Positions 29,027 to 36,506 of a DNA stretch of 42,307 bases are shown piece after piece. The notes under the pieces are model-generated. The model was given only the letters and a program-made list of their open reading frames with translations. It had not been told where the DNA came from and searched no databases. The DNA is from Modestobacter sp. DSM 44400 (GTDB taxonomy: Bacteria; Actinomycetota; Actinomycetes; Mycobacteriales; Geodermatophilaceae). The stretch covers positions 1-42,307 of the forward strand of contig NZ_FNOZ01000037.1 of assembly GCF_900107175.1 (NCBI RefSeq), read 5' to 3'. Numbering within the stretch: the stretch's first letter is position 1; every line of letters starts with the position of its first letter. The translations under genes were made by a program, and so were the position numbers.

Positions 29027-29087
29027 GTATTGGAAGCTTTACCGGTAGCTGGGCGGCCGCTTCTTGCCGGTAAAGCTTCCAATACCT
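29027..29087. terminator. Exceptionally long perfect hairpin between convergent genes
   Basis: A 20-bp arm (GGTATTGGAAGCTTTACCGG, 29027-29046) is repeated perfectly in reverse complement at 29068-29087, with a 21-nt loop. Outer CTCGG and CCGAG (29024-29028 and 29092-29096) can add a partial second stem. It lies between the CoxM-type gene and convergent cysN, so it may terminate both. The arms are strikingly AT-rich for this genome, each containing AAGCTT, unlike the GC hairpins seen elsewhere in the window. Confidence 0.6.
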
Positions 29088-29108
29088 AAGCCGAGGGCGG
29101 GTCCTTAG

Positions 29109-30410
29109 TCAGCGGGCGGGGATCAGCATCCCGGCGCCCACCGTGGCGTTGGTGGCCTCGTCGATGAGGATGAACCGGCCGGTGCCCCGGTTGCGCTGGT
29201 AGTCGTCGACGAACAGCGGCTGCGTGGTGCGCAGCCGCACCCGGCCGATGTCGTTGAGCCCCAGCTCCAGGCCGCCCTCGGCCTCGGTCTGCCGGTGCAG
29301 TGTGTTGATGTCGAGCCGGTACTGCAGCTCCTTGACCACGGCCCGCACCGAACGGGTGGTGTGCTTGACGGCCAGCCGCTGCCGTGGGCGCAGCGGCTGC
29401 TCGCTCATCCAGCAGACCAGCGCGTCGACGTCCTGGGTGACCTGGGGAGCGTTGTGCGGCCGGCAGATCAGGTCTCCGCGGGAGACGTCGAGGTCGTCGG
29501 TGAGCCGCACGGTCACCGACATGGGTGGGAACGCCTCCTCGAGTGGCCCGTCGGGACCGTCGATCGCGGCGATCGTCGTCGTCAGGCCGCTGGGCAGCAC
29601 CTGGACCTCGTCACCGGGACGCAGCACCCCGCCGCCGACCCGGCCGGCGTAACCGCGGTAGTCGTGGTGGGCATCGGTCTGCGGCCGGATCACGTACTGC
29701 ACCGGGAAGCGGGTGTCGACCAGGTTCCGGTCGCTGGCCACGTGCACGTGCTCGATGTGGTGCAGCAGCGAGGTGCCCCCGTACCAGGGCATGTTCACCG
29801 AGCGGGTCACCACGTTGTCCCCGGCCAGCGCCGAGATCGGGATGACGGTCAGATCGGGGACGTCGAGCTTGGTGGCGAACGCGGTGAACTCGTCCCGGAT
29901 CCGCTCGTAGACCTCCTCGGACCAGTCGACGAGGTCCATCTTGTTCACCGCGACGACCAGGTGCGGAACCCGCAGCAGCGAGGCGAGGAAGGCGTGTCGA
30001 CGGCTCTGCTCGAGCATCCCCTTGCGCGCGTCGACCAGCACGATCGCCAGGTCGGCGGTCGAGGCGCCGGTGACCATGTTCCGGGTGTACTGCACATGCC
30101 CGGGGGTGTCGGCCAGGATGAACGTGCGCCGCGGGGTGCTGAAATAGCGGTAGGCGACGTCGATGGTGATGCCCTGCTCGCGCTCGGCCCGCAAGCCGTC
30201 GGTCAGCAGCGCCAGGTCCACGTAGTCGCCGCGGCTGGCCCGCTCGATCGCCTCGTACTGGTCCTCGAACACCGCCTTGCTGTCGAACAGCAGCCGCCCG
30301 ATCAGCGTGCTCTTGCCGTCGTCCACCGAACCGGCGGTGGCGATCCGCAGGATGTCCTTGCGCGCGCCGGCCAGCTCGGCCACCGCTGCTTGCCGGGGAA
30401 GACCGCCCAT
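29109..30410 (-). CDS. cysN: Sulfate adenylyltransferase subunit 1 (GTPase)
   Basis: The protein has 433 residues. GSVDDGKS (27-34), DTPGH (101-105) and NKMD (156-159) are G1, G3 and G4 of an EF-Tu-like GTPase, and GYAGRVGGGVLRPGDEV is the CysN beta-barrel. With CysD it makes APS from sulfate and ATP, driven by GTP hydrolysis. It has no fused APS kinase domain (CysNC proteins exceed 600 residues). ATG 30410 (MGGLPRQ) has GGAGG 10 nt upstream. Its normal partner cysD is about 4.2 kb upstream on the same strand, beyond three opposite-strand genes, so cysN now needs its own promoter or long read-through. Confidence 0.93.
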   Translation of the reverse strand: MGGLPRQAAVAELAGARKDILRIATAGSVDDGKSTLIGRLLFDSKAVFEDQYEAIERASRGDYVDLALLTDGLRAEREQGITIDVAYRYFSTPRRTFILADTPGHVQYTRNMVTGASTADLAIVLVDARKGMLEQSRRHAFLASLLRVPHLVVAVNKMDLVDWSEEVYERIRDEFTAFATKLDVPDLTVIPISALAGDNVVTRSVNMPWYGGTSLLHHIEHVHVASDRNLVDTRFPVQYVIRPQTDAHHDYRGYAGRVGGGVLRPGDEVQVLPSGLTTTIAAIDGPDGPLEEAFPPMSVTVRLTDDLDVSRGDLICRPHNAPQVTQDVDALVCWMSEQPLRPRQRLAVKHTTRSVRAVVKELQYRLDINTLHRQTEAEGGLELGLNDIGRVRLRTTQPLFVDDYQRNRGTGRFILIDEATNATVGAGMLIPAR

Positions 30411-30753
30411 CAGCTGAAGACCTCCGCCTCGTGCCCGGACGAAGTGGAGCGCGGTCCACTCAGCCGGACGCCGGCCCCGGTGCTCATGTGCGCACGCCCG
30501 TGCACGCTCCTGGTCTCGACATGGCAACCAGTATCCCCGACCTGGAGAGGACGGATCCTGGCCCTGCAGGGCGGCCGGTGCGCCCCGCCGCGAACCCGGT
30601 GGTGTCCGTCCCGACTGGGCGGGAGGCGCACCGGCGCCTACATCGTGCGCAAACCTTGCGCATTCCCGCAGGTGGGCGTGCGGTTGCCTGCCCAGAGTGG
30701 CCGGTGTCGGGGGCAATCGCCTCCGATCGGACCAGCGTCGGGGGCGAGCTCAC
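30411..30753. other. Divergent control region of cysN and the glycan cluster
   Basis: These 343 bases contain no gene I can support. The visible signal is the LacI-type palindrome at 30646-30662. The left 100 bases must carry the cysN leader. No convincing -35/-10 pair or riboswitch core was found. Confidence 0.4.
30646..30662 (+). promoter_or_regulatory. LacI-family operator-like palindrome
   Basis: TGCGCAA-ACC-TTGCGCA is a perfect 7-bp inverted repeat with 3-nt centre, lying about 91 nt upstream of the GH26 start. TGCGCAA half-sites of this style are typical of actinobacterial LacI-family sugar repressors. No LacI gene is in the window, so the regulator would act in trans. Confidence 0.55.
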
Positions 30754-32040
30754 GTGACCATCCACCGTGCCAGATATCACCCCGCAGGTGAGCCGCCGGG
30801 ACCGCCGGGCGATCGGCCGCGGGGGCTCCGCCGTGGACGGGCGCTCACAGCGCGGCTCGACCACGTGACGGGACCGACGGTGCCGCCGACCGGTGCGCGG
30901 GTCGTGGACCGGCGAGACGGCGTGCGCGGGGCGCCCGGGCAGCAGGGACACGGCGGGCTGGTGTTCCTGCTCGTGGCGGCCACCGCACTGATCGCGCTGA
31001 TCGCCTACGTCGTGCTCGCCGCGGCTCCTGCCGGCCGGCCCCGGACGGCCACTCCGATGGGGCCGACGGCGGCGCAGCCTGCCCCGGTTGCGCCGACCGT
31101 CACGGCTCCGCCGACCGGCACGGCTCCGCGTGCGGATACGCCGGTGCGGGAGCCCGTCATGGGCATCTCGGTGCCCACGACCGACGACCTCGACCGGTTC
31201 ATCGCCGCGACCGGCACGCACCCGGAGGTGGTCGACGTGTTCGAGGGCTGGTCACTGGACCGCCCGCTGGAGCGGGGCATCGCGGACACGGTCGCGGCTC
31301 GGGGCGCGCGACTGTCGATCACCTGGGAACCGTGGGACAGCACGGGTTCGCACACCGCGCAGCCGGACTACAGCCTCGCCTCGATAGCCGACGGCGACCA
31401 TGACGCCTACATCGACATGTTCGCCGAGTCCATCCAGCGCTACGCGCATCCAGTGACCATCCGGCTCATGCACGAGATGAACGGCAACTGGTACCCGTGG
31501 GGCAGCGGGGTCAACGGGAACCAGCCGGGGCAGTTCGTGCTCGCCTGGCAACACGTGCACGACCGGTTCGCCGCTCTGGGCGTCAGCAACGTGACGTGGA
31601 TGTGGGCCCCGAACGGCGTCTTCCGCGGGAGTGCATCGCTGGCCGGCCTGTATCCCGGTGATGCCTACGTGGATCTCGTCGGCATGAGCAACTACAACTG
31701 GGGCGACCAGCACCACGACTACTCCACCACGGTGTGGCAGTCGTTCGACTCGCTGTTCGATCCCAGCATCGCTGCGCTGCAGGCGCTGACCGCCAAGCCG
31801 ATCTGGATCGCCGAGACCGGCAGCAGCAACAGCGGAGGCAGCAAGGCGCAGTGGCTGGCGGACACGTTCGCCGAGCTGCAGCACAGGCCAGATGTCGCCG
31901 GCGTCGTGTGGTTCGACCACGTGGACGACGCCCGGAACATCGACTGGCGCATCGAGACCGAGGCAGCTGCCATCGCGGCATGGCACCAGGCGTTCGTCTC
32001 CCGCCACATCCTCCCCACTACCAGAAGGGTCGCAGAATGA
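30754..32040 (+). CDS. GH26 family glycoside hydrolase, membrane-anchored
   Basis: The protein has 428 residues from GTG 30754 (the start is uncertain). A cytoplasmic tail of about 67 residues is followed by one TM (68-92, LVFLLVAATALIALIAYVVL) and a P/T/A-rich linker (94-132), then a catalytic domain outside the cell. The acid/base E241 lies in IRLMHEMNGNWYPWG and the nucleophile E354 in WIAETGSS, the two GH26 catalytic motifs. GH26 includes beta-mannanases and mixed-linkage beta-glucanases (lichenases); the sequence alone does not decide. The stop overlaps the GT2 start in ATGA, so hydrolase and synthase are translationally coupled. Confidence 0.87.
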   Translation: MTIHRARYHPAGEPPGPPGDRPRGLRRGRALTARLDHVTGPTVPPTGARVVDRRDGVRGAPGQQGHGGLVFLLVAATALIALIAYVVLAAAPAGRPRTATPMGPTAAQPAPVAPTVTAPPTGTAPRADTPVREPVMGISVPTTDDLDRFIAATGTHPEVVDVFEGWSLDRPLERGIADTVAARGARLSITWEPWDSTGSHTAQPDYSLASIADGDHDAYIDMFAESIQRYAHPVTIRLMHEMNGNWYPWGSGVNGNQPGQFVLAWQHVHDRFAALGVSNVTWMWAPNGVFRGSASLAGLYPGDAYVDLVGMSNYNWGDQHHDYSTTVWQSFDSLFDPSIAALQALTAKPIWIAETGSSNSGGSKAQWLADTFAELQHRPDVAGVVWFDHVDDARNIDWRIETEAAAIAAWHQAFVSRHILPTTRRVAE

Positions 32041-33797
32041 GCATCGACGTCCACCCCCAGGCCCCACCCGCCTCACTGCCGGAGCGGCGAGAACTCGGCC
32101 GGCTGTACGGTCGGGAGCCGTCCACGATCGCGGGAGAGCTCCAGCCGTCCAGCTCCACCGTGCGCTACCGCTCCAACCTCTCCCGCGGACAGCGCATCAC
32201 GGTGACCGCGATGGGCGGGCTGCACATGGCGCTCGCGGCTGCGCTGGTGGTCTTCCTGATCCTGCCGGCCAACCTACCGAAGCTCAGCTCCAACCCGGTC
32301 GTCGCCGCGGTGGCTGTGGCAGGGCTTCTGATGATGGTGGGGCTGCAGGTGATCGCCGGATTGCGAAGCTGGAGTCTCACCTACCACACGCGCGTGGCGC
32401 GCGACCCCATCCCCATGGTGGCTCAGCCGGGGCAGAGGGTGGCTGTCCTCACCACCATCGTGCCCGGCAAGGAGCCGGTGGAGCTGGTGATGACCACGCT
32501 GCGGGCGATGAAGCGCATCCGCCACGACGGGCTCTTGGACGTGTGGTTGCTGGACGAGGGGAACGACCCCGAGGTGCGACGCCTCTGTGAGGCGATCGGG
32601 GTGAAGCACTTCAGCCGTAAGGGCCGGGCGGAGTGGAACACCGACACCGGCCCGTACCGCCGCAAGACCAAGCACGGCAACCACAACAGCTGGCGCGCCG
32701 AGCACGAGATGGACTACGACGTGGTGGCCCAGATGGACCCGGACCACGTTCCCTACCCGCACTTCCTGGAGCGGACGCTCGGGTACTTCGCTGACCCGGA
32801 CACGGCCTTCGTGGTGGCCCCGCAGGTCTATGGGAATCTGAAACAGTCCTTCGTGGCCCGTGGCGCGGCGGAGTCCTCGTACATGTTCCACGGCGTCGTA
32901 CAGCGCGGCGGCAACGGCCGGCAGGCTCCGATGCTCATCGGCACCAACCACCTCTACCGACCGACGGCCTTCGACCAGATCGGCGGCTACCAGGACTGCA
33001 TCATCGAGGACCACCTGACGTCCATCGTGCTGTACACCAACACCAACCCGGACACCGGGAACTCGTGGCGTGGCGTCTACACCCCGGACATCCTAGCGGT
33101 GGGCGAGGGCCCGGCCACGTACAGCGACTACTTCTCCCAGCAGAAGCGGTGGGCGTACGGCGTCTGGGAGATCGTGCGGCAGTACAGCCCCCGGGTGCTG
33201 CCGAAGATGGGGACGAAGCAGCAGATGCTGTCCTTCGTGGCGCTGCAGCTGCACTACCCGATCACCGCCCCCGCGTGGCTGTTCGGGGTCTCGGTGGGGG
33301 CGATCTACCTGGTGGGTGGCATCTCCGTCACCCAACTGCCCCTCCACATCTGGGTGACGCTGCTGGGGAGCAACCTGGTGCTGGGATTCTCGCTCGCCCA
33401 GTACCTCCGCCGCTTCAACCTCGCTGCGCACGAGCGGCGGAGCTGGGGCCTGGCCGGGATGGTGCTCGACACGGTTACCTTCCCGATCTACATCGCGGCA
33501 GCGTTGGCCCAGCTTGCCGGTCGGCCGCTGACGTACGTGGTGACGGCCAAGGGCAGTGCTGCCACCGGCGACACCTGGCGGACCTTCCGTCCGCACATGG
33601 TGTGGTTGGCCGTCTCAGGCGGCTCCATCGGGGCCGGGTTGCTCCTGGACCACACAAACGGGTCGCTGATGTTCTGGTCCGCGGTGACTGCGGCGATCTG
33701 CCTCACGCCGATGGTCCAGGTGGCGGCCGGCCGGCTCGCCGCGCTGCGCGCGGACACCGTCGAACCGGCCGGCGTGTTGCAACCGGCGTTCGGTTGA
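32037..33797 (+). CDS. Processive GT2 glycosyltransferase, cellulose-synthase (BcsA)-like
   Basis: The protein has 586 residues. Two N-terminal TMs (about 57-77 and 87-108) precede a cytoplasmic GT-A domain with LLDEGND (D173 region), DPDH (234-237, DxD), IEDH (323-326, catalytic base) and QQKRW (368-372, Q-x-x-R-W acceptor motif). At least four C-terminal TMs follow. This is the signature set of membrane synthases that polymerise and export beta-linked glycans such as cellulose, mixed-linkage glucan or mannan. No PilZ domain is visible, so c-di-GMP control through it is unlikely. ATG 32037 follows GAAGGGTCGCAGA. It is flanked by glycosidases of two families. Confidence 0.88.
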   Translation: MSIDVHPQAPPASLPERRELGRLYGREPSTIAGELQPSSSTVRYRSNLSRGQRITVTAMGGLHMALAAALVVFLILPANLPKLSSNPVVAAVAVAGLLMMVGLQVIAGLRSWSLTYHTRVARDPIPMVAQPGQRVAVLTTIVPGKEPVELVMTTLRAMKRIRHDGLLDVWLLDEGNDPEVRRLCEAIGVKHFSRKGRAEWNTDTGPYRRKTKHGNHNSWRAEHEMDYDVVAQMDPDHVPYPHFLERTLGYFADPDTAFVVAPQVYGNLKQSFVARGAAESSYMFHGVVQRGGNGRQAPMLIGTNHLYRPTAFDQIGGYQDCIIEDHLTSIVLYTNTNPDTGNSWRGVYTPDILAVGEGPATYSDYFSQQKRWAYGVWEIVRQYSPRVLPKMGTKQQMLSFVALQLHYPITAPAWLFGVSVGAIYLVGGISVTQLPLHIWVTLLGSNLVLGFSLAQYLRRFNLAAHERRSWGLAGMVLDTVTFPIYIAAALAQLAGRPLTYVVTAKGSAATGDTWRTFRPHMVWLAVSGGSIGAGLLLDHTNGSLMFWSAVTAAICLTPMVQVAAGRLAALRADTVEPAGVLQPAFG

Positions 33798-33816
33798 GCG
33801 GATCGAACGCGTAACC

Positions 33817-33863
33817 GGGTCGGTCGGTACTGGTCAGCCCCGAGGCCTGACCAGCACCGACCC
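33817..33863 (+). terminator. Two-part hairpin between the GT2 and GH16 genes
   Basis: GGGTCGGT (33817-33824) pairs with ACCGACCC (33856-33863), and inside it CTGGTCAG (33830-33837) pairs with CTGACCAG (33847-33854). It lies 20 nt after the GT2 stop. It could end the transcript partially, separating GH16 expression from the synthase. Confidence 0.55.
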
Positions 33864-33930
33864 AGTGGCCCTCGCACGACACGAGTGACCGCGCCACTCC
33901 AGAGGTGGCGAGCGAGTGGAGAGGAGCATC

Positions 33931-34674
33931 ATGACGACCGGCGGCTGGCTCCTCGCGTGGCACGACGACTTCGACGGCCCCGCTGGTAGTTTCCCCGACC
34001 CCTCCGTGTGGACGGCGGAGCTCGGCGGCGGAGGGTGGGGCAATCGGGAGCTGCAGACCTACACCGACGCGCGGGAGAACGTGGCACTGGACGGGGACGG
34101 GCACCTCGTCATCTGCGCCCGCGCCACGACCACGGAGTCGGGTGACGTGCTCTGGACCTCGGCGAGAATCACCACGTCCGGCAAGCGCACCTCGGGGCAC
34201 GGGCTCTACGAGGTCCGGGCCAGAGTGCCTTCAGGTGTCGGCATCTGGCCTGCGGCATGGACCCTGGGCGAGGACATCGACCAGCTTGGTTGGCCGACGT
34301 GCGGTGAAATCGACCTGATCGAGTCTGTCGGGGACGCCACGACCGCACTGCAGACCGTGCACGGTGGGCACCGGGACGCCACGCACTGGCAGCTGGGCGT
34401 CACCACCGCGGTGGAGCGACCACTGTGCGAGAGCTTTCACACCTACAGCGCGCAGTGGTTCCCGGACCGCGTCGTCTTCGGCATCGACGGACTCACCACG
34501 GGCGTGGTCTCCGCTCGCGACGCCACCGGTGACGACGTCTGGCCGTTCCCCGGCCAGCAGTACCTGTTGCTCAACGTGGCAGTGGGAGGAACCCTGCCGG
34601 GTCCACCGGACGCCTCGACGCCGCCGGTGACCTCACTCGTCGTCGACTGGGTACGGTGCTCCGTGCAAGCCTGA
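33931..34674 (+). CDS. GH16 family beta-glucanase (laminarinase/lichenase-like)
   Basis: The protein has 247 residues and one GH16 jelly-roll domain: WHDDFDG at the start, WGNRELQTYTD, GLYEVRARVPSGVGIWPAAW and the catalytic motif GEIDLIE (nucleophile E126, D128, acid/base E131). The LIE spacing is that of the laminarinase-type EIDxxE group. ATG 33931 follows GAGAGGAG. No signal peptide, TM or carbohydrate-binding module is visible, which is odd for an enzyme acting on an extracellular glycan. Its position after the synthase suggests trimming or turnover of the product. It converges on cysD. Confidence 0.88.
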   Translation: MTTGGWLLAWHDDFDGPAGSFPDPSVWTAELGGGGWGNRELQTYTDARENVALDGDGHLVICARATTTESGDVLWTSARITTSGKRTSGHGLYEVRARVPSGVGIWPAAWTLGEDIDQLGWPTCGEIDLIESVGDATTALQTVHGGHRDATHWQLGVTTAVERPLCESFHTYSAQWFPDRVVFGIDGLTTGVVSARDATGDDVWPFPGQQYLLLNVAVGGTLPGPPDASTPPVTSLVVDWVRCSVQA

Positions 34675-34712
34675 GTGGCGCAGCCGGTGGATCCCCGGTG
34701 CACCGGCACCGA

Positions 34713-35621
34713 TCAGAAGTACCCCTCCTTCTTGCGGTCCTCCATGGCGGCCTCGCTGACCTTGTCGTCGCCCCGGGTCGCGCCGCGCTCGGTCAGCCGG
34801 GTCACCGAGATCTCGGCGATCACCTCGGCGACCGTGGTGGCGGTGGAGCGCACGGCGGCGGTCAAGTTGGCGTCGCCCACGGTGCGGTAGCGGACGGACT
34901 CACGCAGGACCGGCTCCCCCTCGCGGGGGGTGATGAACTCGTTGACCGCGTAGAGCATCCCGCCCCGGTCGACGACGTCGCGTTCGCGGGCGAGGTACAG
35001 CCCGGGGATGCCGATCTCCTCACTCGCGATGTAGGCCCAGATGTCCAGCTCGGTCCAGTTGGACAGCGGGAAAACCCGGATCGACTCGCCCTGGTGGATG
35101 CGGCCGTTGTAGAGGTCCCACAGCTCGGGTCGCTGGTTCTTCGGGTCCCACTGACCGAACTCGTCGCGGAAGGAGAACATCCGCTCCTTGGCGCGGGCCT
35201 TGTCCTCGTCCCGGCGGGCGCCGCCGAACAGCGCGGTGAACCCGTGCTCCTCCACGGCGTCCAGCAGCACCGGGGTCTGGATCCGATTGCGGGAGCCGTT
35301 GGGCTCCTCCTGCACCGTGCCGGCGGCGATGGCGTCGGGCACCGAGGCCACGACCAGCTCGACGCCGAGCTCGGCGACCCGCTTGTCGCGGAACTCGAGG
35401 ACCTCAGGGAAGTTCAGGCCGGTGTCGACGTGCATCACCGGGAACGGTATGCGGGCCGGGGTGAAGGCCTTGCGGGCCAGCTCCAGCATCACGAGGGAGT
35501 CCTTGCCGCCGGAGAACAGCAGCACCGGGCGTTCGCACTCGGCGGCGACCTCGCGCATCACGTGGAGGGACTCGGCCTCCAGCGTCTGCAGCTGGGTGAG
35601 CCGGTAGTCAGGGGTGGTCAC
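34713..35621 (-). CDS. cysD: Sulfate adenylyltransferase subunit 2
   Basis: The protein has 302 residues. The PP-loop ATP-pyrophosphatase motif SGGKDS is at 37-42, with HVDTGLNFPEVLEFRD, FGGARRDEDKARAKERMFSF and PLSNWTELDIW, all as in CysD. It forms APS with CysN. GTG 35621 is chosen from GGGAG nearby and the usual N-terminus TTPDYRLTQLQTLEAESLH. In most genomes cysN starts a few bases after cysD; here the space downstream is occupied by the three glycan genes on the opposite strand. The thioesterase gene ends 134 nt upstream. Confidence 0.95.
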   Translation of the reverse strand: MTTPDYRLTQLQTLEAESLHVMREVAAECERPVLLFSGGKDSLVMLELARKAFTPARIPFPVMHVDTGLNFPEVLEFRDKRVAELGVELVVASVPDAIAAGTVQEEPNGSRNRIQTPVLLDAVEEHGFTALFGGARRDEDKARAKERMFSFRDEFGQWDPKNQRPELWDLYNGRIHQGESIRVFPLSNWTELDIWAYIASEEIGIPGLYLARERDVVDRGGMLYAVNEFITPREGEPVLRESVRYRTVGDANLTAAVRSTATTVAEVIAEISVTRLTERGATRGDDKVSEAAMEDRKKEGYF

Positions 35622-35755
35622 GCAGCGAGCTCCCGGAGGTCGGCGGGCAGGGGCCACCCGGCTGGAGGACAGGTCCTTCGCAGGCAACCCACCGGCGGTG
35701 GTGCAGATTCCGGCACCAGTGTCCGGCATGGGCACCGGCGGTGGAGAGCCGGCCG

Positions 35756-36487
35756 TCAGTCCCCGGCCGGGCGCACGGCGGTGGCGTCGGTGGGGCGCCC
35801 CGGCGGGGCGTGCCGCCCGACGGCGTCGGTGATGGCGCCGAACAGGGCCTCGCTGCGGTCGGGCCGGGGGACGACGAACACCCCGGAGGCGGCGACCAGC
35901 GCCCGCTCGGGTTCGGCCGCGGCGGCGATCGTGCCGGTCACCACGGTCTTGCGCCCGGCGTCCTCGGTCACCCGGGCGCGCAGCACCAGCATGGTCTCCA
36001 ACGGCACGGGTCCGCGGTAGTCCAGCTCCAGGTGCACGGTCATGCCCCACAGGCCCCTGGCGATGGTTGCGGCCCCGAGTAGCTGGTCCATGAGCAGCGC
36101 GCTGACACCACCGTGCACGAAGCTCGGCGGCCCCTCGTAGGCCAGTCCCAGGACCACCTCGCCAACGACCCCGTCGCCCTCGGCCCGGACGTCCAGCGGC
36201 GGGGCCAGGGCGCTGCCGATGCCCGACACCGGGTTGTAGACACGGAAGAAGCGGACCGGGTCGTCCAGAGCGGGCAGCTCGGTGCGAGCCCGGCGGGTGC
36301 GGCTCAGCCCGGCGGTGACCTGCCGGGCGGCCGCGGCGGCCGCCCGGAGCGCGGCCGGGTCCGCCTGGGTCGTCACCGAGGCGTCGACCAGTTCGCGCAG
36401 CGCGCTGCCCAGGTCGGTGACGGCGGCCAGCAGGTCGGCGTCGCCGCCGGTGTCGGTCCCGGGGGTGTCCACCCCCGGATTGGACAC
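35756..36487 (-). CDS. PaaI-type hotdog-fold thioesterase
   Basis: The protein has 243 residues. After an alanine-rich helical N-terminus of about 75 residues comes a hotdog domain with PPSFVHGGVSALLMDQLLG, the HGG...D motif (HGG at 125-127), and VHLELDYRGPVPLETMLVLR. Members hydrolyse acyl-CoA thioesters; the substrate here is unknown. The start is GTG 36487, although GGAGG is only one base away, so a start a few codons later is possible. It lies 19 nt after the histidine kinase gene and may be co-transcribed with it. Confidence 0.85.
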   Translation of the reverse strand: MSNPGVDTPGTDTGGDADLLAAVTDLGSALRELVDASVTTQADPAALRAAAAAARQVTAGLSRTRRARTELPALDDPVRFFRVYNPVSGIGSALAPPLDVRAEGDGVVGEVVLGLAYEGPPSFVHGGVSALLMDQLLGAATIARGLWGMTVHLELDYRGPVPLETMLVLRARVTEDAGRKTVVTGTIAAAAEPERALVAASGVFVVPRPDRSEALFGAITDAVGRHAPPGRPTDATAVRPAGD

Positions 36488-36506
36488 CTCCGGCGGTGCG
36501 GCCCGG

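Noticed and set aside
35660-35745. Riboswitch-like GGCAACCCACCGGCGGTGGTGC stretch upstream of cysD
   Set aside because: The SAM-type core resemblance is on the plus strand, antisense to cysD and the thioesterase gene, with no plus-strand gene downstream; the remaining SAM-I/SAM-IV elements are not present.
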